A stretch of DNA of 64,000 nt. Origin: PALSA-607 sp963825425. Its GTDB lineage: Bacteria > Actinomycetota > Actinomycetes > Acidothermales > Acidothermaceae. The stretch lies in contig CAWGTF010000016.1 in assembly GCA_963825425.1 (NCBI GenBank), positions 1 through 64,000 of the forward strand. Direction: 5' to 3'. Numbering within the stretch: the stretch's first letter is position 1; each line of letters opens with the position of its first letter. The notes below the pieces were generated by a model. It was not told where the DNA came from. It saw only the letters and a list, made by a program, of their open reading frames with translations, and ran no database searches. Position numbers and translations under genes: made by a program. Positions 1-9,192 of this stretch are shown one piece after another.

Positions 1-723
1 GTGCGAGGCGCTAGGTAGCTGATCAACAGGCCCGCCCAGGTCGAGAAGACGGCAATCGACGCGGCCAACGCCAGACCGACAAACGGACGCGTCGTCAGGC
101 GATGGGCGCGCCGCAGGGGCAGAGATAAGACCGAGCAACAGCAGTGCGCCGACCGCCTGCGCAGCCTGCGCGCAGGTCACGCCCACCACGATCAGGAATC
201 CTGCGCCGAGCAGGCGAACCGGAACTCCACGCGCGACAGCGACCGCTTCGTCGAGGCTGGCGAACAGCAACGGCCGCGCAATAAGTGCCATGGCGAGGCA
301 GACAGCGCCGCAGATGAACACCGACGCCACTGCCTGCGTCGAGGAGATTCCGAAGATCGAACCGAAGAGATACGTCGCGCCCGCCCGTCCGTTCCCGCTG
401 CTGTGATGTTCGGTGTACAGGCGCTGAAACAACGCGCCGAGGCCCAGTACCCACGCGAACGTCGAGCCGATGACGACGTCGTCGGCTCTTGCTCGGCGTC
501 CGAGCACCGCGAACCCGCCGGCGACGGCGACGGTAGCGGCGAACAGTCCGAGCAACGGGTTAAAGGCGAACGCGAGTCCGCTCATTGCCCCGGTGTAGGT
601 GACGTGCCCAAGCGCGTCAGTCGTGAACACTTGCGAGCGAAGCACCAGGAAGTAGCCGATGAGTCCGGCGGCGATCGCGATCGCAGTGCCGGCCATGGCC
701 GCATGTTGCAGGTACGGCGCCAT
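1..723 (-). CDS. Metal ABC transporter permease, ZnuB/TroD family (partial, runs off left edge, frameshifted)
   Basis: Inner-membrane permease of a zinc/manganese ABC importer (ABC-3 family). Reading from ATG at 723 gives several hydrophobic helices; the family-typical segment ARGVPVRLLGAGFL and the following CAQAAQAVGALLLLGL helix are recognisable. The reading frame shifts by +1 near base 108 (inside a GCGGCGC run); after removing one base the last helices LALAASIAVFSTWAG and LLISYLAP continue to the window edge. Its ATG overlaps the TGA of the upstream permease (TGATG), so the two permeases are translationally coupled and probably form a heterodimer. Metal specificity is inferred from the neighbouring Zur-type gene, not from this protein. 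Confidence 0.8.
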   Translation of the reverse strand, partial: MAPYLQHAAMAGTAIAIAAGLIGYFLVLRSQVFTTDALGHVTYTGAMSGLAFAFNPLLGLFAATVAVAGGFAVLGRRARADDVVIGSTFAWVLGLGALFQRLYTEHHSSGNGRAGATYLFGSIFGISSTQAVASVFICGAVCLAMALIARPLLFASLDEAVAVARGVPVRLLGAGFLIVVGVTCAQAAQAVGALLLLGLISAPAARPSPDDASVCRSGVGRVDCRLLDLGGPVDQLPSASH

Positions 724-1598
724 CAGGCACTCGCTCGTAGGCGATGTACTGCGACGAACGCTACGAAGGCGAACGTCGTGATGCAAAAGCCGCTGGGATA
801 CGACGTGTAGTAGGCCATCGTCAAGCCGCCCCATGTCGCCGCGACGCCGATCAACACAGCGAGCCCGATGCCGGCGACCGGACGCGCCGTCACCCGCTGA
901 GCGACTGCAGCCGGCATGACGAGCAGCGCAAAGACGAGCAGCGCACCGGTGATCTGACTCGCCTCGGCGGCGGCAGCACCGAGCACAAGCAAGAACGCAA
1001 CACCCAACAGGCGGACGCCGACACCGCGCGCGTTAGCGACGTCAGTGTCGATCGACGCGAAAAACAGGCGGCGGCCGATGACCACCAGCACGGCAAGCAC
1101 GAGCGCAGCGACCACGCCGAGGGTTACTACCTGGTCGTTGGTGATGCCGAACGTGAAGCCAAAGAGCTGATTGTTGAGTCCACTCAGCAAGCCGTTGTAC
1201 AACGTGGCGAACAGGTATCCGGACGCCAGTACGAATGCTTGAACAGTGCCGACGACGGCCGACTCCGCACTGAATCCGTGGCCGCGAGAAGGCCGGGAAG
1301 CGATCGCGATGACGAGCGCGGCGGCAATACAGAAAGCGAAGTAGCCGACGGTCGCGCTGATGCCGATCAGGGTTGCCGCAGCCGCGCCAGGAAAGGCGGC
1401 GACAGACAAGGTGTGGCCGGCGAACGTCTGCTTGCGCAACACCATGTACCAGCCGACTACCGCACCCACGACTGCCACGATCGTGCCGGCCCTAAACGCG
1501 TTCACCATGAACGGATAGCTGAACATGTCGCGGACGTCGGTCAGCACATTCCACGACCACGTGACATCGCCGTTGGCTGCTGTTGCCCCGATCGTCAT
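723..1598 (-). CDS. Metal ABC transporter permease, ZnuB/TroC family
   Basis: Second ABC-3 family permease, 291 aa, with about eight membrane segments. Motifs typical of the family are ARGVGVRLLGVAFL and the EASQITGALLVFALLV helix, very similar in order to the downstream permease, so the two look like paralogues. The chosen ATG at 1598 overlaps the stop of the ATPase gene (TGATG); a longer in-frame extension upstream would lie entirely inside the ATPase gene and is rejected. Together with the ATPase and the lipoprotein-anchored binding protein it makes a complete binding-protein-dependent zinc or manganese importer. Confidence 0.87.
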   Translation of the reverse strand: MTIGATAANGDVTWSWNVLTDVRDMFSYPFMVNAFRAGTIVAVVGAVVGWYMVLRKQTFAGHTLSVAAFPGAAAATLIGISATVGYFAFCIAAALVIAIASRPSRGHGFSAESAVVGTVQAFVLASGYLFATLYNGLLSGLNNQLFGFTFGITNDQVVTLGVVAALVLAVLVVIGRRLFFASIDTDVANARGVGVRLLGVAFLLVLGAAAAEASQITGALLVFALLVMPAAVAQRVTARPVAGIGLAVLIGVAATWGGLTMAYYTSYPSGFCITTFAFVAFVAVHRLRASA

Positions 1599-2368
1599 CA
1601 ATGTGGCTGCCCAGTGTGGCGATCGGCGTGATGCGCCGGCGCCTCCGGTTGTCCGACGACGACGAGCCGACCGTCGGACGTGCGCAGCACCTCGATCGGT
1701 GTCTGGTAGAGCGCCGAGAGCGTCGGCGAGGTGATGACTTCCGCAGGTGTTCCGCACACCGCACCGCCGCCGGCCAGATAGATCACCTGGTCGAGGTAGG
1801 GCAGGATCGGATTGACGTCGTGCGCGACCATCAGCACGGTCACCCCACCATCGACGCACACTCGGCGAATGAGTTCCGCGATTGCGCTCTGGTTTGGCAG
1901 GTCGAGGCTGTCGAGCGGCTCGTCGAGGATCAGCAGTCGCGGATCGCGCACCAGCGCTTGCGCGATCAACAGCCGCTGCTGCTCACCGCCGGACAGCTCA
2001 CCGATGGGCCGCAAGGCGAATGACGACGCGTCAACTCGATCGATGACGTCGCGCACCCGGCGTCCCGCTTCACGGTTCTTTGCACTCCATGGCAACGGCA
2101 GACCGAAACGGTCGCCGTCCAGGCCCAGGCGCACCACGTCGATACCGCGTACCCGCAGCGATGGATCGAAGCTGCGTCGCTGCGGGAGGTAGCCGATGTC
2201 GCGGTTGGCCGTGCCCGCTGGCTGGCCAAACACGAAGGCCTCGCCGGCGGCCAGCGGTATGACGCCCAGAACGGCCTTGATCAGCGTCGACTTTCCGACC
2301 CCGTTGGGCCCGAGAATCGCGACGAACTGTCCGGCCGGAACGTCGACGTTGACGTCATGCCAGAGCAA
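1598..2368 (-). CDS. znuC: Metal ABC transporter ATP-binding protein (ZnuC/TroB-like)
   Basis: ATPase subunit of the metal importer. Walker A GPNGVGKST at residues 20-28, signature LSGGEQQRL, Walker B LLILDEP with the D-loop DSLD and a switch His in VAHDVNP are all present, so it should be active. As called it begins at TTG 2368 and has 256 aa. In-frame sequence with family-like content (VQLRDAAVRVGD) continues upstream to about 2425, where only a CTG codon is available next to the binding-protein stop, so the true start is probably 40-60 bases earlier. The gene ends in a TGATG overlap with the first permease gene. Confidence 0.88.
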   Translation of the reverse strand: MLWHDVNVDVPAGQFVAILGPNGVGKSTLIKAVLGVIPLAAGEAFVFGQPAGTANRDIGYLPQRRSFDPSLRVRGIDVVRLGLDGDRFGLPLPWSAKNREAGRRVRDVIDRVDASSFALRPIGELSGGEQQRLLIAQALVRDPRLLILDEPLDSLDLPNQSAIAELIRRVCVDGGVTVLMVAHDVNPILPYLDQVIYLAGGGAVCGTPAEVITSPTLSALYQTPIEVLRTSDGRLVVVGQPEAPAHHADRHTGQPH

Positions 2369-2421
2369 TCGGTCGCCGACCCGGACCGCCGCGTCACGTA
2401 ACTGAACTGCTGGGGTAGTTG

Positions 2422-3400
2422 TCAGGAGCCGGATCCTTTCGCGGCCGCTTCGAGCGCCGCCTGCAGGGCGACGAGTTGAGCGACTTGCCAGTCCTGGAAA
2501 CTCGCCGACGCGGGCGAGAGCGTTTCGGTAATCGTAGTCACCGGAATCCCCGCCGCTTTCGCCTCGTCGACCTGCGCTTGTACGTCGGGAGTGGCGTTCT
2601 GCGAGTTGTAGACATAGACCTTGATGGCGTGTGTCTTGATCTGGTTGTCGATCGTCTGTTTGTCGGACGCCGTCGGATCGGTGCCTTCGCTAATCGCGCG
2701 CAGGAACGTGGGCGGCGTCAGCAGGTTCAGACCGAGTGCAGGCGCGATCATCGCAAAGATGCTCTCCGATGCCCCGACCGGAGTTCCCGAATACGCAGCC
2801 TTGATCTGGTCGATGACGCTGTTGTATTTCGCGAGCCCGGTGGTCTCGTAATTCTCTTTCCTGCGTGGCAAAATACGCCGCGTCGGTGGGGCCGGCAGCG
2901 CTGTAGGCGGCAACGATGGCGGAGATCACCTTGTGGACATCGGTGGGGTTGTACCAGCGGTGCGGGTTGCCGCCGTCGGCCACTCCGACGAGGGTGCCGA
3001 TATTGATGACGTGCTGGCCGGTGGCGTTGCTGGACGCGAGCAGCTTGGACACCCAGGGGTCGTAGCCGATGCCGTTCTCTATGACGACTGCGGCCCCCGC
3101 GAGCGTGCGGGCGTCCGCGGCGCTCGGGTCATAATCGTGCGGGTCGGTGTCGGGGTTCGTGATGATGCTCTGCACGTCGACCTTGCTCCCGCCGAGTTGG
3201 GTCGCGATCGAGCCCCAGAAATTTCTCGCTGCCACAACGTGCAGGGGACTGCCGTCGGCTGCCGTCGCTGTCTTTCGCGTCGATGTCGCGCAGCCCGTGA
3301 GAACCAGGGCAACCGCCAGGGCGGCCGCAGCGCCCAGCCTGGTCGATCCGCTGACTCGCCGGCCCGCCGCCGTCCCGCTGAAGAGCTGCACCGTTTCCAC
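2422..3400 (-). CDS. znuA: Metal-binding lipoprotein, ZnuA/TroA family (frameshifted as sequenced)
   Basis: Solute-binding lipoprotein of the metal importer. The N-terminus has a signal peptide ending in lipobox LTGC near residue 36. Likely metal-site regions are DPHDYDPS, GNPHRWYNP and ESIFAMIAPALGL, which match the His/His/acidic pattern of cluster 9 binding proteins; no His-rich loop is present. A one-base insertion near 2865 (minus-strand CAGGAAAG) shifts the frame; the C-terminal half, from KENYETTG to the stop at 2422, is then read in the next frame. With one base removed the protein is about 325 aa, normal for the family. It is the first gene of the znuA-znuC-permease operon and is divergent from zur. 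Confidence 0.85.
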
Positions 3401-3451
3401 TCCCGCTGCCGTGACTCCGTCTTATCTGGAACCGTTGCAGATACACTATCG

Positions 3452-3469
3452 GGAATGGTTACCATTTCC
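3452..3469. promoter_or_regulatory. Putative Zur operator between znuA and zur
   Basis: The sequence GGAATGGTTACCATTTCC contains a perfect 6-1-6 palindrome AATGGT-T-ACCATT. It lies 52 bases upstream of the znuA start and 48 bases upstream of the zur start, the expected place for an operator controlling both directions. Fur-family operators are AT-rich inverted repeats of this size; assignment to Zur is inferred from the flanking genes. Confidence 0.6.
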
Positions 3470-3516
3470 AAGTGCGATTCGTTGGCCCTCGGGGGTCGGC
3501 TAGATTTGGCGTTGCC

Positions 3517-3921
3517 ATGACGACGACAAGTAGCGGCCGGTCGACCCGCCAGAAGCGCGCGCTCGCCGTGGTTATTGACGATGCGCAGGAGTTCCGCAGT
3601 GCGCAGGAGTTGCACGAGGCGCTGCGCGGCCGCGGCGAGCAGGTCGGGCTGACGACGGTCTACAACCAGTTGCGCGCGCTCGCCGACGCCGGGCTCGTCG
3701 ACACGATGAGATCGCCCGAGGGCGAGGTCCTCTACCGTCGGTGTGGCAGCGCCGGACACCACCACCACTTGCTGTGCCGGGTGTGCGGCCGGACCGTCGA
3801 GGTTGCGGGTACCGCAGTCGAGCGCTGGGCCGAGAAGGTCGCCGCCGAAGCCGGCTTCGTCGACGTTTCACACACGCTGGAAGTCGTGGGTACCTGCCCG
3901 ACCTGCGCCCTCCTGGTCTAG
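3517..3921 (+). CDS. zur: Fur-family transcriptional repressor, probably Zur
   Basis: Zinc-responsive repressor, 134 aa from ATG 3517. The winged-helix recognition region is GLTTVYNQLRALADAGLVD. The regulatory metal motif is GHHHHLLCRVCG, followed by the C-terminal CPTC pair of the structural zinc site. An earlier in-frame ATG at 3472 would add 15 residues that run through the operator region and look non-coding. A -10-like TAGATT at 3501-3506 suggests a leaderless or near-leaderless transcript. Divergent position against znuA fits zinc-dependent repression of the importer. FurA or Mur cannot be excluded from sequence alone. Confidence 0.82.
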   Translation: MTTTSSGRSTRQKRALAVVIDDAQEFRSAQELHEALRGRGEQVGLTTVYNQLRALADAGLVDTMRSPEGEVLYRRCGSAGHHHHLLCRVCGRTVEVAGTAVERWAEKVAAEAGFVDVSHTLEVVGTCPTCALLV

Positions 3922-3931
3922 CGGTGTCGTG

Positions 3932-4348
3932 CTAGCCGTTGTCGTTCTGAGCACGCGCGGAGTCGCCGGCACTTAAGTCCTTGTCGGCGGCAGCTGCGCC
4001 GGCATCGATGCCGGCTAGGTCATTGGTGATGTCCGCAAGGGTGCTGGCGTTGGCAGCGGCTTGTCCGGCCGGTGCGGCAGTCGTTGGAGCAGCGGCCTTT
4101 GCGGTCGACCCGGCCGCTGGTGCCGTGGTTGCTGCCGGTGCCGTCGCTGACGTCGGCGTCGGGGCCGCTACGGGTGCTGCCGTTGTCCCGACCGGCATTG
4201 GCGATGACACCGGAGCAGCCGACGAAAAGGTCGGCGTGCTGTCTTGCGCTGCGGGATTGACGCTGTTGTGGTGCCCTGCACAGCCGGTGGCCAGCGTCAC
4301 GACAAGCGTGACGCCAGCAACCAGCGTGAGGGATGACCGGCGAATCAC
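3932..4348 (-). CDS. Small Ala/Pro/Thr-rich lipoprotein of unknown function
   Basis: GTG start at 4348 overlaps the TGA of the upstream secreted protein (GTGA), so it is co-translated with it. The 138 aa product has a signal peptide with lipobox LATGC, then a long low-complexity linker of Ala, Pro, Thr and Ser, and a short C-terminal segment TLADITNDLAGIDAG that resembles the helical repeat region of its operon partner. I do not recognise a family. Likely anchored on the outer face of the membrane. Confidence 0.7.
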   Translation of the reverse strand: MIRRSSLTLVAGVTLVVTLATGCAGHHNSVNPAAQDSTPTFSSAAPVSSPMPVGTTAAPVAAPTPTSATAPAATTAPAAGSTAKAAAPTTAAPAGQAAANASTLADITNDLAGIDAGAAAADKDLSAGDSARAQNDNG

Positions 4349-5091
4349 TTCAGCGCCTTCATGACGTTGGCGATGTCGCCGCGGGCTGTCTTGATGTCGT
4401 TGCGCGAGATGGAAAGTGACGCCCGTGCCGGTGAGAGCAGCGCGTGGTTGGCGTCGTACTGCGCTGGCGTGTACGCGAGCACGGTGGCCGAAAGGCCGTT
4501 CGTCTCGGTACCGATCGCGGTGATCTGCTTGGCGAGATCGGCCATCCACGCTTGCACTTGCGGGGTGTTCTTGCCGGAGTCGACACCAGCCAGCAATGCT
4601 GCGAGCTTGGTCTGCGCGTCGGTGAGCTTCGGCAGCACAGCAACGGTGATGTCGTCGGTCGCTGCAGCGAAACGCACCTGCGGAAGCGCGAGAGCGTAGA
4701 CGCGGTAGCTGGTGAAGATCGTCGAGTAGTCGGACGACGCCTGCTTGGCGGTCGTGTCGCCAGCGATCGTCACACCAAGCGCGGTCAGCCCAGTGACGTC
4801 ACCGTTGAGGGTGGCCAGCAGGGTCGTCTTGTCGGCGGTCGTGATCACCGCGTTGTTGTTGACGTCGTTGATCGCGACGCTCAGCGACGACAGGCGCCGG
4901 GAGATCGCGGCGGCGGCGGCAGCCTGGATTTCGGCGAGCGTCTTGCCGTGCGGTGCGGCGGTCGGTGAGTCAGTCGGGCTGGCGGTCGAGACGGCGGGTG
5001 AGCCGGTGTCGGCGAGTGCCGTACCGGTCATGCCGATCAGGATGACGGCGGCGGTGCCGAGGCCCGCGGTCGCCTTGGCGAAGCGGTTCAT
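4345..5091 (-). CDS. Secreted helical protein of unknown function
   Basis: The start at ATG 5091 is fixed by a strong AAGGAG eight bases upstream. The 248 aa product has a cleavable signal peptide (MNRFAKATAG then a hydrophobic stretch ending ALAD), a Ser/Thr/Pro linker, and about 190 residues that look almost entirely alpha-helical, with no Cys and no recognisable catalytic motif. Similar actinobacterial secreted proteins are found with lipoprotein partners, but I do not know a function. It forms a two-gene operon with the following lipoprotein. Confidence 0.72.
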   Translation of the reverse strand: MNRFAKATAGLGTAAVILIGMTGTALADTGSPAVSTASPTDSPTAAPHGKTLAEIQAAAAAAISRRLSSLSVAINDVNNNAVITTADKTTLLATLNGDVTGLTALGVTIAGDTTAKQASSDYSTIFTSYRVYALALPQVRFAAATDDITVAVLPKLTDAQTKLAALLAGVDSGKNTPQVQAWMADLAKQITAIGTETNGLSATVLAYTPAQYDANHALLSPARASLSISRNDIKTARGDIANVMKALK

Positions 5092-5225
5092 GGTGTGCTC
5101 CTTGGACTGGACGTGCGGCCCGAGGATCGGGCAGCCGATTGTTGTGTCACCTCCTTTGTCGGTCCTGCACGTCAGCTGAAGGGTCGGCACCATGTTCGGG
5201 CCAGGTAAGCCGCGCGTCTTCACGC

Positions 5226-6383
5226 TCACGTTCGATAGGGGCGGAAGAAGTCGCGCAACTCCTGCGCGTAGAGCTCGGGCTCCTCGAATGGCGCGAAGTG
5301 ACCCCCGCGAGCCGGCTCGTTGATGTAGACGGCGTTGGTCACGCGCTCGAGCCAAGCCCGCGGCGGCCGCACGACGTCGCCGGCGAAGATCGAAAAACCA
5401 GAGGGGACGTCGACGCGGCGGGCGAGTTGTGCGGGCGGGACCGCGGAGTTCGCGCGATACATCCGCATCGAAGAGCCGATCGTTGCGGTGAGCCAATAGA
5501 TCGTGACGTTCGTGAGGATCTCGTCTTTCGTGAAGCTGCGCTCGATGTCGCCACCGCAGTCGCTCCAGCCCCTGAGCTTCTCGACGATCCACGCCGCCAA
5601 CCCGGCCGGCGAGTCAGTGAGTCCGAAGGCGGCGGTCTGCGGCTTCGTCCGGTGTATCGCACCGTAGGCACCCTCGGCTGCGCCCCACGCCGCTATGACC
5701 GCGAGCCAGTCGCGCTCCTCGGGCGCGAGATCGGCCGGGTCACCGGTGAACAGCGGCAGGCCGGCGTCCGTGCGGTGCACGGCCACGACCCGATCGGGGT
5801 AGTCGAGCGCGAGGTAGCGACTGACGTGGCTGCCCACGTCGCCGCCCGCTGCGCCGAACCTTGCGTAGCCAAGAACATTCATGAGTTCGGCCCACAGGCC
5901 GGCGACGGCGATCGAATCCAGCGGCGGCCCTACGGGTCGGTCGGAGTAGCCGTAGCCAGGCATGTCGGGCACGACCACGTCGAACGCATCGGCCGGATTG
6001 GCGCCGTGAGCGCCCGGGTCGGTGAGCAGCTCGACGACCTTCGAATACCGCCAGAACGAATCTGGCCAGCCGTGGCACAAGACCACTGGTAGCGCGTTCG
6101 GGGTAGCGGCGCGGGCGTGCACGAAATGGACGCCGAGACCGCTCAGCGTTACTCGAAAGCGCGGAAGCCGGGCGAGCGCCGCCTCCTGCGCCGGCCAATC
6201 GAACTCGTCCACCCAGTAGGCGACGAGTTTGCGCAGGTAGTCGAGGTCGGTGCCAAGCGACCACCCGGCGTCTTGCGGTGCATCAGGCCAGCGGGTCGCG
6301 CGAAGCCGCGCGCGCAGGTCGCCCAGAGCAGCCGGATCGGTGTGTGGGATGAACCGTTCGAGGCGGGGCGGCGCGTCGGGCAT
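5226..6383 (-). CDS. Epoxide hydrolase, N-terminal EHN domain plus alpha/beta hydrolase
   Basis: Hydrolyses epoxides to vicinal diols through a covalent Asp-ester. The 385 aa protein starts at ATG 6383 (MPDAPPRLERF); an 18-residue upstream extension is less likely. Residues 1-100 match the EHN domain (PHTDPAALGDLRARL, TRWPDA). HGWPDSFW at 104-111 gives the oxyanion hole, D182 in GGDVGSH is the nucleophile and H362 in GGHFAPFEEPE is the catalytic His. Full length for the microsomal-type epoxide hydrolase family, no signal peptide, so cytoplasmic. Divergent from the lipoprotein gene at 6482. Substrate unknown. Confidence 0.9.
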   Translation of the reverse strand: MPDAPPRLERFIPHTDPAALGDLRARLRATRWPDAPQDAGWSLGTDLDYLRKLVAYWVDEFDWPAQEAALARLPRFRVTLSGLGVHFVHARAATPNALPVVLCHGWPDSFWRYSKVVELLTDPGAHGANPADAFDVVVPDMPGYGYSDRPVGPPLDSIAVAGLWAELMNVLGYARFGAAGGDVGSHVSRYLALDYPDRVVAVHRTDAGLPLFTGDPADLAPEERDWLAVIAAWGAAEGAYGAIHRTKPQTAAFGLTDSPAGLAAWIVEKLRGWSDCGGDIERSFTKDEILTNVTIYWLTATIGSSMRMYRANSAVPPAQLARRVDVPSGFSIFAGDVVRPPRAWLERVTNAVYINEPARGGHFAPFEEPELYAQELRDFFRPYRT

Positions 6384-6481
6384 GCCTCGCACAGTACCGA
6401 GCGCGATGCGCAACGGTCGCGGGAAAATAGCGCGCACCGTCGCGTCAGCTCAGGACGACAGGCGACGGCATACTGGCGCGC

Positions 6482-7253
6482 ATGACATTGCGGAGCGCCG
6501 CCGCGTTGATCGTGCTACCTGCGACGCTGGTGGCCTGTACGTCGCACGCTGCGCGGCGCAGTGCGGGCAGTGCGACGGCGCCGAGCGTGAGCACGGCTCC
6601 GTCAGCCACGGTTTCAGCGCAGTCGCCGACGCCGACCGCACCGCCGCCGTCCGCACCGCCGCCGTCCGCCGCGGTGTCATCTGCACCGACGCCGTCGCCG
6701 ACGCCGACCGCACTGCCGCCGTCCCCCTCGTCGACCGTCATCGTGGGCGGATCGGCTTGGAGCAGTCACGTCCTGGTCATCACTGGTCATTCACTGGGCG
6801 GCGTGACGATCGGAATGTCGAGCGCTGCGGCGGCTCACGCGGCGGGCGTTGCGGCGTTCACCGCAGTCGGGGACGGCGTGCTCGAGCCCACGGGACCGTT
6901 GGCTAGCTCGCAGCCCCGCCTCTTTTTGAGCAACTTCGCCGGTCAACCGGCGGCGTCTTTCCGCGGGGACTTCATCTGCGTCGAAGCGGCAGGATCAGCG
7001 TCCGGGGCATCGTCGGTGGTCACCACCCGTGGGCTGCGCCTGGGCGACCCGGCAGCTCGGGTGCGCGAAATCTACGGCGCGGCCGCCACCTTCATCCCGG
7101 AGCCCACCACCGGCGGCATCGACCCCAATCCCGGTTACGTCGTCCATGAAGGACAGTTCGACCTCGTCTTCAAGCTCGACGCGTCCCTATCACGCGTTGT
7201 ACGCGATCGCCGGCGGCATCGCACCGATGACGCCCAGCGAATGCAACGGCTGA
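6482..7253 (+). CDS. Lipoprotein of unknown function (frameshifted near its end)
   Basis: ATG 6482, signal peptide with lipobox LVAC, then an extended Pro/Ser/Thr/Ala linker to about residue 85 and a folded domain containing GVTIGMSSAAAAHAAG and RGLRLGDPAARVREIYG. In this kind of small extracellular domain, G-x-R-x-G-D-x3-V/A-x3-YG is a repeated beta-alpha motif. A +1 insertion near 7190 (CCC run) changes the frame; restoring it gives YHALYAIAGG and a C-terminal SECNG with stop at 7253, which pairs with the Cys in DFICVEA. The longer frame to 7264 is the shifted product. Confidence 0.65.
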
Positions 7254-7307
7254 ATGCTTCATGACGCCTATCGGACGATTTAGCTCCGCCCGCGAAAGGA
7301 TCACACG

Positions 7308-8159
7308 ATGGAGTACGTCACCCTCAACAACGGCGTCGAGATGCCCGTGCTCGGCTTCGGTGTCTTCCAGGTGCCCGACCTCGCGGAATGTGAGCGAGCC
7401 GTGTCCGACGCTCTTTCGGTCGGCTACCGGTCACTCGACACCGCCGCGTCGTACGGAAACGAAGAGGCAGTCGGGCGCGCGATCGCGGCCAGCGGCATCG
7501 CCCGCACCGAGCTGTTCGTGACGACGAAACTGTGGCTCGGAGACGCCGGCTACGAGCCGACCCTGCGGGCAGTCGGACGTTCTATGCAGCGGCTGGGACT
7601 TGACTATCTCGACCTGTATCTCATCCACCAGCCGTTCGCGGACTACTACGGATCGTGGCGCGCGATGGAGAAACTGCACCGCGACGGAGTGCTTCGATCG
7701 ATCGGCGTCAGCAACTTCCATCCGGACCGGCTCGTCGACCTGATCATGCACAACGAGATCACCCCGGCGGTCGACCAGGTCGAGACCCACGTCTTCAACC
7801 AGCGCGCCGCCGACCAGCAGGTCATGCAGCGCTACGGCGTGCAGATCGAATCGTGGGGACCATTAGCCCAAGGCCTGAACGAGTTCCTCACCAACGACAC
7901 CCTGGCCAACATCGCCGCGACCCATGGCAAATCAATCGCCCAAGTCGCGTTGCGCTGGCTCATCCAGCGCGGAGTCGTCGTGATCCCCAAGTCGGTACGC
8001 CAAGACAGAATGACCGAGAATTTCGACGTGTTCGACTTCGCGCTCACCGACGACGACATGGCCAAGATTGCCAGCCTCGACATCGGCAAGTGCTTGTTCT
8101 TCGACCACCGTGACCCAGAGCAGGTCGCCCGCCTCAACTCCCTGAAGCGCAACACCTGA
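7308..8159 (+). CDS. Aldo/keto reductase (AKR5-like, 2,5-diketogluconate reductase type)
   Basis: NADPH-dependent carbonyl reductase, 283 aa TIM barrel. Catalytic tetrad is complete: D44 and Y49 in SLDTAASYGNE, K74 in VTTKLW and H107 in LIHQP. The cofactor phosphate-binding region IPKSVRQDRMTEN is present near residue 228. A GAAAGG ribosome site lies ahead of ATG 7308. Single-gene unit on the plus strand; physiological substrate cannot be told from sequence. Confidence 0.92.
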   Translation: MEYVTLNNGVEMPVLGFGVFQVPDLAECERAVSDALSVGYRSLDTAASYGNEEAVGRAIAASGIARTELFVTTKLWLGDAGYEPTLRAVGRSMQRLGLDYLDLYLIHQPFADYYGSWRAMEKLHRDGVLRSIGVSNFHPDRLVDLIMHNEITPAVDQVETHVFNQRAADQQVMQRYGVQIESWGPLAQGLNEFLTNDTLANIAATHGKSIAQVALRWLIQRGVVVIPKSVRQDRMTENFDVFDFALTDDDMAKIASLDIGKCLFFDHRDPEQVARLNSLKRNT

Positions 8160-8195
8160 CAACAACGGGCAATCGCGGGCAGTGAGATGCGCGAC

Positions 8196-9097
8196 CTACG
8201 GCAGGCCGAGGCCCTGTGGGACGGTGACGAAACCGTAGCCGGCAGCCTTGACCGCCTCGATGACCTTCTTCAGTGAGTCTCCGTCGAGCGTCGAATGGTC
8301 TACCGGGTTCGACCCGACATGCATTAACACGATTTCGCCAGGCTCGAGCTTGGCCAATACCCGGTGCACGACGGAGCTCGTGGTTTGACCGCCTGAGGTG
8401 CCTTCCCATCCCAGGGTGTCGACCGTCCAAAGGATCGAGATGTAGCCAAGGCTGTTGACCAACTGCCGGGTGCGGGTGTCGCGGTCGCCGAACGGGAACC
8501 GGAACAGCGGCTGCGGGTTGTGACCAGCCGCAGCGGTGATGGCCGTCTGAGCGTCAGTGACCTGCGCGCTGACGGCGGCAGCGGACAACTGTGTGAAGTG
8601 CGGGTGAGTGGAACTGTGGTTGCCGACCGGGTACAGGGCACCAATCTGACGAGCTTGCCCAGGGAAGGCTTTGACCCACGCGCCGGTCAAGAAGAACGTT
8701 CCCGGCACGTCTTCTGCTTGCAACGTCGCGAGTATCTCCGGGATCGCGTCGGCGTTCGCTCCGGCGTCGAACGTCAATGCGACAACGTGTTGGTCGGTCG
8801 GCAACCGGACAACATCTTTGCCGGCCTCGGCGGCGAGGACGCTGGGGAGCGGAATCGCCGTAGCGGTGAACGCCGGCGGCGCTGTCGTGACCGTCGGAGG
8901 CGCCGAGCTCGCAGGCGGGCTGGACACCGGGGCGTCAGCGACGATGAGGCCGCTGTGGCGGGGTGCGAAATCGGCGCCGGGTCGGGCTGCGATGTCGGAC
9001 GCACGCTGCGCACGGTCGACGAGGCCGACTCGTGCGGCGTCCCTGTCGACCCCTGACAGGCCGCCACCGGCAGCGTGACCACCAGCGCAGCCAGCAC
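8196..9097 (-). CDS. Polysaccharide deacetylase (NodB) lipoprotein, frameshifted in linker
   Basis: Extracytoplasmic carbohydrate deacetylase. GTG 9097 opens a signal peptide with lipobox VAAC. The Ser/Pro/Thr linker is followed, after a net -1 shift somewhere near 8920-8950, by the NodB domain: TFDAG (catalytic base and metal Asp, usual form TFDDG), NHSSTHPH (metal His pair) and RFPFGDRD. Second Asp of the usual TFDDG is replaced by Ala-Gly spacing (TFDAGAN), as in many PdaA-type enzymes. Probable target is peptidoglycan or capsular sugar. Divergent from the Ser-triplet protein at 9193. Confidence 0.83.
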
Positions 9098-9192
9098 GCT
9101 GAGTCTCTACCCGGTTGCTACGCATCGCATGTGTTCAACGCCCGCCGGCCTTCTTTGGTTGCAAGTACGTTTGCCGGGCTACGCTGCCGCGT

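Noticed and set aside
744..1631. Long plus-strand reading frame opposite the permease
   Set aside because: Arg/Asp-rich composition and no motif; antisense shadow of the high-GC permease and ATPase genes.
5139..6092. Long plus-strand reading frame opposite the epoxide hydrolase
   Set aside because: No ribosome site and arginine-rich random composition; the minus strand has a complete epoxide hydrolase with catalytic residues.
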